Positions 6,891-12,718 of a stretch of 14,949 bases of DNA are shown here, one piece after another (position 1 is the first letter of the stretch; each line of letters opens with the position of its first letter). The stretch covers positions 1 to 14,949 of the forward strand of contig CAJUJM010000049.1 of the NCBI GenBank assembly GCA_910586755.1, in the 5' to 3' direction. This DNA is from an uncultured Lachnospiraceae bacterium. GTDB lineage: Bacteria; Bacillota; Clostridia; Lachnospirales; Lachnospiraceae. The notes beneath the pieces are model-generated. The model was not told where the DNA came from and did no database searches. It saw only the letters and a program-made list of their open reading frames with translations. The translations under genes were made by a program, and so were the position numbers.

Positions 6891-7859
6891 TCATAGATGA
6901 AAAAATTCCCGGATTGCCGCCTGATAGCTCTGGGTATCTTTATAGTAACTCTCCGCATGGGAAGCCCCCTCCACAATCAGCTTCTTTTTGGGAGACCGGC
7001 AATGCTGGTATAATTCCTCGCACATCTTTACCGGTACAAAATTATCTCTGTCCCCGTGGATAAACAAAATGGGAATCCGGGCTTTCTCTACTTCCTTTGC
7101 CCCGTCACACTCTTTCAGACCATATCCGGCTCTTTTTCTGGAAAGCAGCCCGGCAATCTGCATCATGGGGAATGAGGGAATGTGATACCAGCTTTTCAGA
7201 ACATGGGAAAACACATCAAAAGCGGAGGTAAAGGCGCAGTCAGAAATAATCCCTTTCACGTTGTCCGGCAGCTTTTGACCGCTTGCCATAATAACGGTTG
7301 CCCCGCCCATAGAGGTTCCATGAAGGTAAATCTCCACATCTGTCCCCAGACGTTCATTGACATATTCGATCCAGGAGAGAACGTCATAGCGATCCAGCAC
7401 GCCAAAGCCAATATAATCCCCCTGGCTCTGCCCGTGAGAACGCTCGTCCACTATGATCATGGCGCATCCTAAATCCCGGATGTAGAATTGGGAGAGGGCG
7501 GTATAATCCTTCATCCCTTCGCTGCTGTAGCCGTGGAATGCAATAACCAGGCGCTTTGGAGTCCCCTCCTGGCCTGTCATCCCCGGAAAATAAGTTCCAT
7601 GAAGCTTAAGTCCGTCCCTTGCTGTGATCCACACGTCTTCCCGATACTGTTCATCCTGCCACTGGTGACAGGATTTGATAAAGGGCATATATTGCTCCCA
7701 ATCCGTGCCAGCCATGTCTATGGTTCTTCCTACGCTGGCTCCCTTTCGGGTAACGGTCCTGCGAAACAAATATTCTGCCCCGGCTACCTGGGCTGCCAGG
7801 ATTCCGGCTGCTGCCCCTCCGGCAATTTTCAATCTTTTGTCAATCTTTCTCTGGCTCAA
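6891..7859 (-). CDS. Membrane-anchored alpha/beta hydrolase
   Basis: A 322-residue serine hydrolase. Residues about 11-32 are hydrophobic and Ala/Gly-rich after a basic start, so the enzyme is probably anchored by one N-terminal segment with its domain outside the membrane. Catalytic features: oxyanion region FHGYSSEG (108-115), nucleophile elbow GTSMGG with Ser183, Asp272 in HGDRDNFVP and His301 in GASHAES. The start is put at TTG 7859 because AGGAGG lies 8 nt upstream. The GTG at 7868 overlaps that site and has no spacing. It lies between the SCP2-like gene (43 bp) and the condensation gene (10 bp), so it belongs to the same operon and may release or edit the product, or act as a lipase/esterase on it. 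The specific substrate is unknown. Confidence 0.87.
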   Translation of the reverse strand: MSQRKIDKRLKIAGGAAAGILAAQVAGAEYLFRRTVTRKGASVGRTIDMAGTDWEQYMPFIKSCHQWQDEQYREDVWITARDGLKLHGTYFPGMTGQEGTPKRLVIAFHGYSSEGMKDYTALSQFYIRDLGCAMIIVDERSHGQSQGDYIGFGVLDRYDVLSWIEYVNERLGTDVEIYLHGTSMGGATVIMASGQKLPDNVKGIISDCAFTSAFDVFSHVLKSWYHIPSFPMMQIAGLLSRKRAGYGLKECDGAKEVEKARIPILFIHGDRDNFVPVKMCEELYQHCRSPKKKLIVEGASHAESYYKDTQSYQAAIREFFHL

Positions 7860-7902
7860 TCTTTCCACCTCCTGACAGGCAGTTACAGTTTTTCGTAAAG
7901 GG

Positions 7903-8226
7903 TTACCCTTTTATAAAATCCTGAACCTTTAAAGCCTTTTCAATGCTGCCGTCTACCTTAAGTTTTCCTACGGTAAACGCCAAAACCGGATCCAGCTTGC
8001 CGTCTGCCAGCTTCAGCAGCGTGTCTGCGGTGCAGGTAAACAGCGCGTCCCTGTCATAATACTCATAAGGTTCTACGTAAAGCTTCCCTTCTTTTACTTC
8101 CGCGTAGAAAGCGCCTTCCCCTTCTCCGGTAATGTTAAATTGAAATGCAAGATGTTCCTTTTGACTGCTTACGTCTGCCTTCATAAATTTTTCTTTTACT
8201 GTTGCAAATAATTCCTGATATGTCAT
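7903..8226 (-). CDS. SCP2-like sterol-carrier/lipid-binding domain protein
   Basis: A 107-residue protein that is essentially one SCP2 domain. Family-like features are the central KEGKLYVEPYEYYDRDALFTCTADTLLKLADGKLDPVLAF pattern (read in pieces across residues 45-84) and the closing GKLKVDGSIEKALKVQDF (87-104). Bacterial SCP2 domains have a hydrophobic tunnel that binds fatty acyl or other lipid ligands. The start at 8226 has AAAAGGAG about 5 nt upstream; a longer frame to 8316 would run into the promoter. It is the first gene of the acyl-assembly operon, divergent from the TetR gene, so a role in carrying a lipid substrate or product is plausible but inferred. An 18-nt stretch at its ribosome binding site recurs inside codons 18-24. 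Confidence 0.85.
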   Translation of the reverse strand: MTYQELFATVKEKFMKADVSSQKEHLAFQFNITGEGEGAFYAEVKEGKLYVEPYEYYDRDALFTCTADTLLKLADGKLDPVLAFTVGKLKVDGSIEKALKVQDFIKG

Positions 8227-8250
8227 ATCTTCTCCTTTTGACTGCTTACG
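8156..8250. repeat. 18-nt direct repeat at and inside the SCP2-like gene start
   Basis: TCCTTTTGACTGCTTACG occurs exactly at 8156-8173 and again at 8233-8250, 77 bp apart. On the coding (minus) strand the outer copy includes the AAAAGGA part of the ribosome binding site. The inner copy encodes residues around D18-E24. Confidence 0.85.
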
Positions 8251-8256
8251 CCGTTT

Positions 8257-8273
8257 TTCGACCGACAGTCGAA
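8257..8273. promoter_or_regulatory. Candidate TetR operator in the SCP2 operon leader
   Basis: Perfect inverted repeat TTCGAC (8257-8262), CGACA spacer, GTCGAA (8268-8273). It lies just downstream of the predicted start site (about 8281) of the minus-strand operon, where a bound repressor would block transcription. The adjacent divergent TetR gene is the obvious candidate binder (inference). Confidence 0.5.
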
Positions 8274-8287
8274 TTATTTTGATTTTA

Positions 8288-8316
8288 AAACTATCACGTT
8301 TTATTTCATTCGTCAA
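8288..8316 (-). promoter_or_regulatory. Candidate promoter of the SCP2/hydrolase/condensation/ACP/ligase operon
   Basis: On the minus strand, -35 TTGACG (8316-8311), a 17-bp spacer, and a weak -10 TAGTTT (8293-8288) preceded by TG (extended form TGATAGTTT). The -35 is good and the -10 poor, so the exact start near 8281 is uncertain. Confidence 0.45.
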
Positions 8317-8390
8317 TAGTTTTTCGCAAAGTTAATTGGTCCATATTTTCGAACCTTTCCCCGGCGGGGCTGGTATTTTCTCCGGGGTTC

Positions 8391-8399
8391 TGGTATACT
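8391..8399 (+). promoter_or_regulatory. Extended -10 promoter of the TetR gene
   Basis: TGGTATACT gives a TG-extended -10 (hexamer TATACT 8394-8399), with a start site near 8406 and the ATG at 8457. The -35 region is weak. The heptamer CTGGTAT occurs at 8370-8376 and again at 8390-8396, so it overlaps both -35 and -10 positions. Confidence 0.55.
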
Positions 8400-8456
8400 A
8401 CAGATATTTATTTCCGCGGACAATGAACCTATCCTCACCAGACAAGGAGCGCTTAC

Positions 8457-9074
8457 ATGAAAAAAAACAAACGGGATCGAATACTGGATGGGATGCAGAA
8501 TCTGATGAATTCCAGAGATGTACATTTGATTACAGTGGAGGAGATTGCCAGGGAAGCTGGCATTGGGAAGGGAAGTATTTATTATTATTTTTCTTCTAAA
8601 AGCGAGATTTTAAAGGCCCTTATGGCCCGTTCTTACGGGATGGCAGTGGAGGAAGGGCGAAAATTAGCCCAAAATGATAATTTAGATGTGTTTACCAAAC
8701 TGAAAATCCTGTTCTGCACCTGTCTTACCGCTTCCAGGGAGCTGCGGCGGGGCGAAGCAAAAAGCAGCCTGTCCGCCCTTCAGGAAAGCGCTTTGATCCA
8801 TCAGGAGTTTGTAAGCTTTACTATACAGGAACTTCTCCCTATTCTGTCCCAGGTTCTGAGCCAGGGGCATGAGGAAGGACAGCTCTGCTGTCCGGATCCA
8901 GAGTCCACTGCCCGGATTATTTTAAGTATCCTGGCCATCCATTTAGACAACCACTTAGCTCCGGCATCTCCGGAAGAAATCAGATGCCTTTTAAAAACCT
9001 TTGCCTGGATGCAGGAGGCCAGCATGGAAATCCCCCGTGGTAAGCTGGATTTTTTATATCAGGAGACCCCTTAG
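8457..9074 (+). CDS. TetR/AcrR-family transcriptional regulator
   Basis: A 205-residue one-component regulator of typical length. The N-terminal DNA-binding domain is clear: LITVEEIAREAGIGKGSIYYYF (24-45) is the TetR helix-turn-helix, followed by the usual SSKSEILKALM helix. The C-terminal part (about 60-200) is helical and divergent, as expected for the ligand-binding domain; the inducer cannot be predicted. The start at 8457 has AAGGAG at 8444-8449, 7 nt upstream. It faces the five-gene acyl-assembly operon across a 230-bp region that holds a perfect 6-bp-arm palindrome, so it is most likely that operon's repressor. Many TetR proteins near acyl ligases respond to acyl-CoA or lipids, which would fit here (inference). 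Confidence 0.9.
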   Translation: MKKNKRDRILDGMQNLMNSRDVHLITVEEIAREAGIGKGSIYYYFSSKSEILKALMARSYGMAVEEGRKLAQNDNLDVFTKLKILFCTCLTASRELRRGEAKSSLSALQESALIHQEFVSFTIQELLPILSQVLSQGHEEGQLCCPDPESTARIILSILAIHLDNHLAPASPEEIRCLLKTFAWMQEASMEIPRGKLDFLYQETP

Positions 9075-9103
9075 CAGAAAGTTAAACCGCCGGGTGTACC
9101 AGC

Positions 9104-9148
9104 AAAAAGCAGGGGCGCGCCCTTTAGAGCCATGCCCCTGCTTTAAAA
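9104..9148. terminator. Convergent-gene terminator
   Basis: AAAGCAGGGGC (9106-9116) pairs with GCCCCTGCTTT (9134-9144), an 11-bp stem. On the minus strand it continues into five T (9108-9104), a good terminator for the CapA-like gene ending at 9157. On the plus strand only three T follow, so termination of the TetR transcript would be weaker. Confidence 0.8.
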
Positions 9149-9156
9149 CAATCATT

Positions 9157-10425
9157 TTATGACTGGCCGGACATTGGACGCTCTACGGCGCCGTCCTCCC
9201 GGATTATAATTCCCTCCGCCGGGTCTGCTCCTTCTTTTAAAATCCCTTTGGAAAGCTGTTCAAAATAGCGGTAAAATGCCTGTTTTTCCCCTTCATCCGT
9301 TAGCTCTCTGGTAAATCCTGCCGAGGATGTGCCGGGAACCAGAAAAAGCTCCATATTTTCCCCAGAAAGCTCCACCCGCAAAAGCATAGTCTTAGGGATC
9401 GAACTTCCAAAAACCAGATTTCCCAGACTGTATACAATGGGCTTTTCTTTGTAATATTCTATCCCCTGAAGAACGTGGGGATGGCTTCCGATAACCAAAT
9501 CTGCACCGGCGTCAATGTATTGGCGTCCCATGGTTTTCTGATATTCTTCCGGATATTCTTCTCTCTCGATTCCCCAGTGGACATATACTGCCACATAATC
9601 GTTTTCTTCTTTTGCCGCACGGATTTGTTCCAGGGCCCGGGTTGGATCATAGGTGGAAAACATGCCGGGACTATAGGAAGTGGCGGCCCACTCTGCTACC
9701 GGAATAACCCTGGTCACCCCTAAAAAGGCAATCCGTTTCCCTTTTACCTCCATGGTTGCCCAGGCCTGGGCTTCCTCAAGACTCCCTGCCCCTACCCGGC
9801 GGATCCCTGCATTATCCAGCACGGCGCAGCTATCCAGCAGAGCGTCTTTTCCGAAATCTAAAGCATGGTTATTGGCAAGGGTTACAATATCAATGCCCAT
9901 TTCCTGAAAAATGGAAACCTTTTCCGGAGACAGGCGGAATGTATACTGCTTATCCGGCGCCTGCTCTCCTCTGCTGCTAAAAGGAAATTCCTGATTGACC
10001 ATGAAAATGTCGGCCTGACGGATCTCTTCTAAATAGCCTTCTCCCAATACTCCGCCAATACCTCCGCCTCTTTCGTAGGCTCCCAGAACATGGTCGGACA
10101 AAAGGACATCCCCTCCAAACAGCAGAGTTATGGAATCGTCCGGCTGGCCCAGGTCATCCGGATCAGTGGAACTGCCGTCTGTGCGGATAACAATCTCAGC
10201 CGGCTGTTCCTTTGTCTCCCGGACAGGTCCTTCCCGGGAAATCTCTCCCTCACCGGCTGTCTGGCTGTCTGCGGCAGCAGGGGAAGAAGTCTGTATCTCC
10301 TTTTTCTTCCCGCCATCTTTTATCATAAAGCCTGCGGTAAGGATCACAATCAGAAGAATTCCTTCTAAAAACAGGATAAAAAGCCACAATCTGGTTCTCC
10401 CTGGCCTTTTTTCTCTCTGTTCCAT
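9157..10425 (-). CDS. CapA-family metallophosphatase-like protein, membrane-anchored
   Basis: A 422-residue protein with a basic N terminus, one membrane segment (about 13-34), a Ser/Thr/Glu-rich linker to about residue 97, then a CapA/PGA_cap domain outside the membrane. Conserved positions are visible in order: GGDVLLSD (D106), NQEFPF (N144, E146), ANNHALDFG (N186, H187), YVHWG (H283) and GSHPHVLQG (H315, H317), the metal-ligand pattern of calcineurin-like enzymes. In Bacillus the CapA/PgsA homologue takes part in poly-gamma-glutamate assembly or export. No capB/capC genes are nearby, so that role should not be assumed here. The start at 10425 has AAGGGGG 5 nt upstream. It lies 10 bp after degV and is almost certainly co-transcribed with it. 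It ends in a terminator. Confidence 0.88.
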   Translation of the reverse strand: MEQREKRPGRTRLWLFILFLEGILLIVILTAGFMIKDGGKKKEIQTSSPAAADSQTAGEGEISREGPVRETKEQPAEIVIRTDGSSTDPDDLGQPDDSITLLFGGDVLLSDHVLGAYERGGGIGGVLGEGYLEEIRQADIFMVNQEFPFSSRGEQAPDKQYTFRLSPEKVSIFQEMGIDIVTLANNHALDFGKDALLDSCAVLDNAGIRRVGAGSLEEAQAWATMEVKGKRIAFLGVTRVIPVAEWAATSYSPGMFSTYDPTRALEQIRAAKEENDYVAVYVHWGIEREEYPEEYQKTMGRQYIDAGADLVIGSHPHVLQGIEYYKEKPIVYSLGNLVFGSSIPKTMLLRVELSGENMELFLVPGTSSAGFTRELTDEGEKQAFYRYFEQLSKGILKEGADPAEGIIIREDGAVERPMSGQS

Positions 10426-10435
10426 GTAATCCCCC

Positions 10436-11275
10436 TTACAGAGCCATTACAATGCCGCCGTCGCTGGCATATACAGTGGCAACCCCTGCGGTTTCGGTGA
10501 TAACAATCCGCTTATAGGTTCCCCGTTTTTCCATCTCAGCCTTGACAAATTGCGCCCGGGCCAGATTGTTGCAATGGGCGATGACCAAAGTTTTACTGCT
10601 GGTATCCCCCTTCTCCTTAATGGCAATATCACACATACGCTGAAGGGCTTTGTTGATCCCTCTGGCCTGATCCAGTTTAATAATGGTTCCTTCTGTAGCG
10701 CCCATCACCGGTTTAATATTTAATGTGGTTGCAAAAAATGCCTGAAGTCCGGAAAGACGGCCGTTCTTTCGAAGCGCGTCCAGACTCTCCAGAACAAAAT
10801 AAGTGCTCATGGTATTCCGGTATTCCGTAATTTTTTCTACAATTTCCTCAAAAGGCAATTCTGCCTGGCAAAGCTCCTGAATATAGAGAGCCTGGTTTAA
10901 CTCCCCTGCGGATGCTGAGTTGGAGTTTAAAACCAGGATATTTTTATCATGGCCATGTTCCTCATAGTAAAGATCCATTCCTAAGCGGGCGGCGTTGTAG
11001 GATCCGCTTAAATGTTCCGATAAAGTAATGACAAAAATATTTTCCGCGTCACATTCATATGCGGTTTTAAAGCTCTCCGGAGATGGGCAGGCAGTCTTGG
11101 GACACTCCGGGCAGGCTGCCACCAGATCCAAAAACTTTTTCTGGTCAAAGGTTTCGTCGTCAATGACGGATGTACTTCCCACCTGCAGAGTTAAAGGGAT
11201 CATCTGGAAATGAGGATCCAGTTTTAAGTCTTTCGTTAAATCCAAACAGCTGTCGCCGATAATCTTATAAGTCAT
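10436..11275 (-). CDS. DegV-family fatty-acid-binding protein (FakB-like)
   Basis: A 279-residue protein of usual DegV length. The family layout is visible: N-terminal YKIIGDSCLDLT (3-14), the TACPSP stretch (61-66, matching the TSQPSP-type loop), LSEHLSGSYNAARLG (85-99) and NGRLSGLQAFFATTLNIKPVM in the middle. DegV/FakB proteins bind one fatty acid and present it to the kinase FakA, feeding exogenous fatty acids into phospholipids. FakA is not in this window. The start at 11275 has TGGAGG about 6 nt upstream. It is the first gene of a two-gene unit with the CapA-like gene. Its promoter carries a 21-bp palindrome over the start site, so it is probably repressed by a regulator encoded elsewhere. 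Confidence 0.92.
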   Translation of the reverse strand: MTYKIIGDSCLDLTKDLKLDPHFQMIPLTLQVGSTSVIDDETFDQKKFLDLVAACPECPKTACPSPESFKTAYECDAENIFVITLSEHLSGSYNAARLGMDLYYEEHGHDKNILVLNSNSASAGELNQALYIQELCQAELPFEEIVEKITEYRNTMSTYFVLESLDALRKNGRLSGLQAFFATTLNIKPVMGATEGTIIKLDQARGINKALQRMCDIAIKEKGDTSSKTLVIAHCNNLARAQFVKAEMEKRGTYKRIVITETAGVATVYASDGGIVMAL

Positions 11276-11315
11276 AATTGGCCTCCAAAGAATATTTTCA
11301 TCTTAATTCTGTATC

Positions 11316-11336
11316 AAGTAGTAATCATTACTACTT
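11316..11336. promoter_or_regulatory. 21-bp operator palindrome at the degV promoter
   Basis: Perfect 10-1-10 inverted repeat: arm AAGTAGTAAT (11316-11325), central C, arm ATTACTACTT (11327-11336). It abuts the degV -10 and would cover the transcription start. The core TAGTAAT, one base, ATTACTA has the 7-1-7 shape of Fur-family boxes and differs at one base per arm from the Bacillus Zur box TCGTAAT-N-ATTACGA (from memory). A MarR or TetR site is also possible. Confidence 0.7.
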
Positions 11337-11365
11337 ATTATAGCATTATCTTTTTTGATTTTCAA
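11337..11365 (-). promoter_or_regulatory. Sigma-A promoter of degV-capA
   Basis: On the minus strand, -35 TTGAAA (11365-11360), a 17-bp spacer, and a perfect -10 TATAAT (11342-11337). It is one of the two best promoters in the window; the start site would fall near 11330, inside the palindrome. Confidence 0.8.
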
Positions 11366-11387
11366 TCTTTTCATCCAAGAAAATATG

Positions 11388-11396
11388 TGGTATACT
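11388..11396 (+). promoter_or_regulatory. Extended -10 promoter of the small membrane ORF
   Basis: TGGTATACT, a TG-extended -10 (hexamer TATACT 11391-11396), with a poor -35 (TTTTCA, 11368-11373). The start site would be near 11403, about 35 nt before the ATG. The same 9-mer drives the TetR gene. Confidence 0.5.
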
Positions 11397-11437
11397 GACG
11401 GATATGGAATGAATTTTAAAATTAATGGGAGGTCATC

Positions 11438-11569
11438 ATGGATTCTACTTTTTTATTTGCATTTTTCGGCGCTGTTATTCTGATTGTTTTGTTTGTGGTT
11501 GCCGCTACCATCGGCACGGTTGCCAGCGTTTTAGGCGTGGCGGCTGACGAGTTGAATGAGGACAAGTAA
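11438..11569 (+). CDS. Small single-pass membrane protein, 43 residues
   Basis: No family recognised. The case for a real gene is structural: ATG at 11438 with GGGAGG (11427-11432) 5 nt upstream, an extended -10 promoter at 11388-11396, and a perfect-stem hairpin about 100 bp downstream. The product starts MDSTFLFAFFGAVILIV, has one long hydrophobic segment (about residues 5-36, with small residues Gly/Ala/Thr in its second half) and ends in a short acidic tail (ADELNEDK). This suggests an N-out or N-in single-pass peptide with a charged soluble end. It is transcribed away from degV. It could be a small regulatory membrane protein or, less likely, a type I toxin; no antitoxin RNA was identified. 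Confidence 0.65.
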   Translation: MDSTFLFAFFGAVILIVLFVVAATIGTVASVLGVAADELNEDK

Positions 11570-11707
11570 GCAGGCATAGAAAGAGACTCCAAATTATAGA
11601 AAGAGGGTGGCCTGAAAATGTAATTCAGTGTCACCCCCTTATAGTTTTATAAGCAGATATTCTTTATAAGCCCGCCTTTTGGCGGGCTTATTTGTATGGT
11701 TTTGTTT
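11570..11707. other. Non-coding stretch with an imperfect hairpin
   Basis: Between the small ORF and the Fic remnant no gene was found. An imperfect hairpin is formed by GGGTG (11605-11609) with CACCC and, inside it, CTGAA with TTCAG, with a mismatched internal loop. It has no clean T run, so its role is unclear. The clear terminator at 11666-11691 lies further on. Confidence 0.35.
11666..11691 (+). terminator. Terminator hairpin after the small membrane ORF
   Basis: ATAAGCCCGCC (11666-11676), loop TTTT, and GGCGGGCTTAT (11681-11691) form a perfect 11-bp stem, followed on the plus strand by a T-rich stretch (TTTGTATGG, then TTTTG). There is no T run on the minus strand, so it mainly serves the plus strand. 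Confidence 0.75.
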
Positions 11708-11968
11708 TTATAACTGCCAATTCTCTCCCTGGGCTTGTTGGATCATGGCAAGATACCGGTCAAGCTGTACATCTTCTAATGCTGCAAGCTCAATGGGGTT
11801 CATCTGCTGTCCTTTCCAAGTCAGGTCCGCATAGAAATCCTTTACCTGGCGGTACATCTCATTGGGGGAGGGCGGAGTATGCTGTGCGCCGGAAATATAC
11901 ACATCTACATTCCGGTAAATCCCTCCGACCAGTATATTTTCCATCAGTATGGTATGGGCGGCGGATTT
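11708..11968 (-). pseudogene. Fic-domain gene remnant lacking its catalytic core
   Basis: The reading frame matches the segment of Fic proteins just before the active site: GGIYRNVDVYISGAQHTPPSPNEM, then MNPIELAA. The diagnostic HPFxxGNGR motif is absent. After NPIELAA the sequence jumps to LEDVQLDRYLAMIQ, which resembles the region well after the Fic core in full-length relatives, so about 60 codons seem to have been deleted in frame (inference from remembered family layout). Fic-like similarity continues upstream of the first ATG (11944) as HTIL until a TAA at 11969-11971. There is no ribosome binding site before that ATG. The gene is thus truncated at the 5' end and internally deleted. It lies 12 bp after the histidine phosphatase. 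Fic enzymes transfer AMP to target proteins; this remnant cannot. Confidence 0.65.
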
Positions 11969-11982
11969 TTATGGTAAATATA

Positions 11983-12657
11983 TCATACCCTCTTCCCGGT
12001 TCTAAAATCTACAACCAGAGACGGACTATAATAAATTTTGTCCGATTCCACCAGCACGGGGATGCCGCCCTTTACTCCCGCGGGGTATTGGACTTCTACA
12101 ATGCTGACAGCGCAGTTGGGGGGAACGCGGTGATGCCAGAAATCTGCCGGATCCGGATAAATAGAGTTTAACAGGGCCCGCAGAGCGCAGCCATGGGTTG
12201 CGATGAGGATGGTTTTATCCCGGTAAGACGGTTCCTCCATTAAATCCTCTAAAAATTCTTTGGTTCGGGCGCAGACTGCCTCTATGGTTTCCCCGTCAGA
12301 GGCGGGAATAAAGCGGAAGGGATCCGTGTAAAAACGGTCAAACTCTTCTATCGGGACCGGAATCTGATAGTTGTGGGGACGGCACCCTAAACCTTCCCAG
12401 GAACCGAAGCTGATTTCCCGGATCCGGGGTTCCTCCTTAACAGGAGTCTTTCGGTCTCCCAGTATGATTTCTGCTGTCTGGCGGGCCCGGGCCAGGGGGC
12501 TGGTGATACACAAATCAAAGGGGATGTCCTCCATCCCCTTTGCGGTTTCACGGGCCAGACGGATCCCGTTTTCGTTCAGTCTTGTATCTGTCTGGCCTTG
12601 TAAGCGGCCTGCTCCGTTCCAGTCGGTTTCTCCGTGACGGATAATATATAGGCGCAT
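11983..12657 (-). CDS. Histidine phosphatase family protein
   Basis: A 224-residue cytoplasmic phosphatase of the phosphoglycerate-mutase-like superfamily. The N terminus has the RHGET catalytic motif (R7, H8 as phospho-acceptor, E10), followed by LQGQTDTRLNENG (19-31), SPLARARQTAE (53-63, with the second Arg), the acidic pocket stretch EISFGSWEG (81-89) and the second catalytic His in ATHGCALR (H155). Length and motifs fit the single-domain cofactor-independent phosphatases, acting on small phosphorylated metabolites, often of broad specificity; the substrate is not identifiable. The start at 12657 has GAGG 7 nt upstream. It follows htpG after 61 bp with no terminator seen, so it may be co-transcribed and heat-inducible. 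Confidence 0.9.
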   Translation of the reverse strand: MRLYIIRHGETDWNGAGRLQGQTDTRLNENGIRLARETAKGMEDIPFDLCITSPLARARQTAEIILGDRKTPVKEEPRIREISFGSWEGLGCRPHNYQIPVPIEEFDRFYTDPFRFIPASDGETIEAVCARTKEFLEDLMEEPSYRDKTILIATHGCALRALLNSIYPDPADFWHHRVPPNCAVSIVEVQYPAGVKGGIPVLVESDKIYYSPSLVVDFRTGKRV

Positions 12658-12718
12658 CTGTTTTCCTCTGCTTTCCCTGTAATGATAGGTTGTCTGGGAC
12701 TGTCCGGCCCATAAAGGC

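Noticed and set aside
6881..6976. A longer start for the condensation protein
   Set aside because: The extension lies inside the hydrolase gene, while GAGGAGG is placed correctly for the ATG at 6880.
11422..11634. A 70-codon minus-strand frame across the small membrane ORF
   Set aside because: It is antisense to the better supported plus-strand ORF and lacks a ribosome site.
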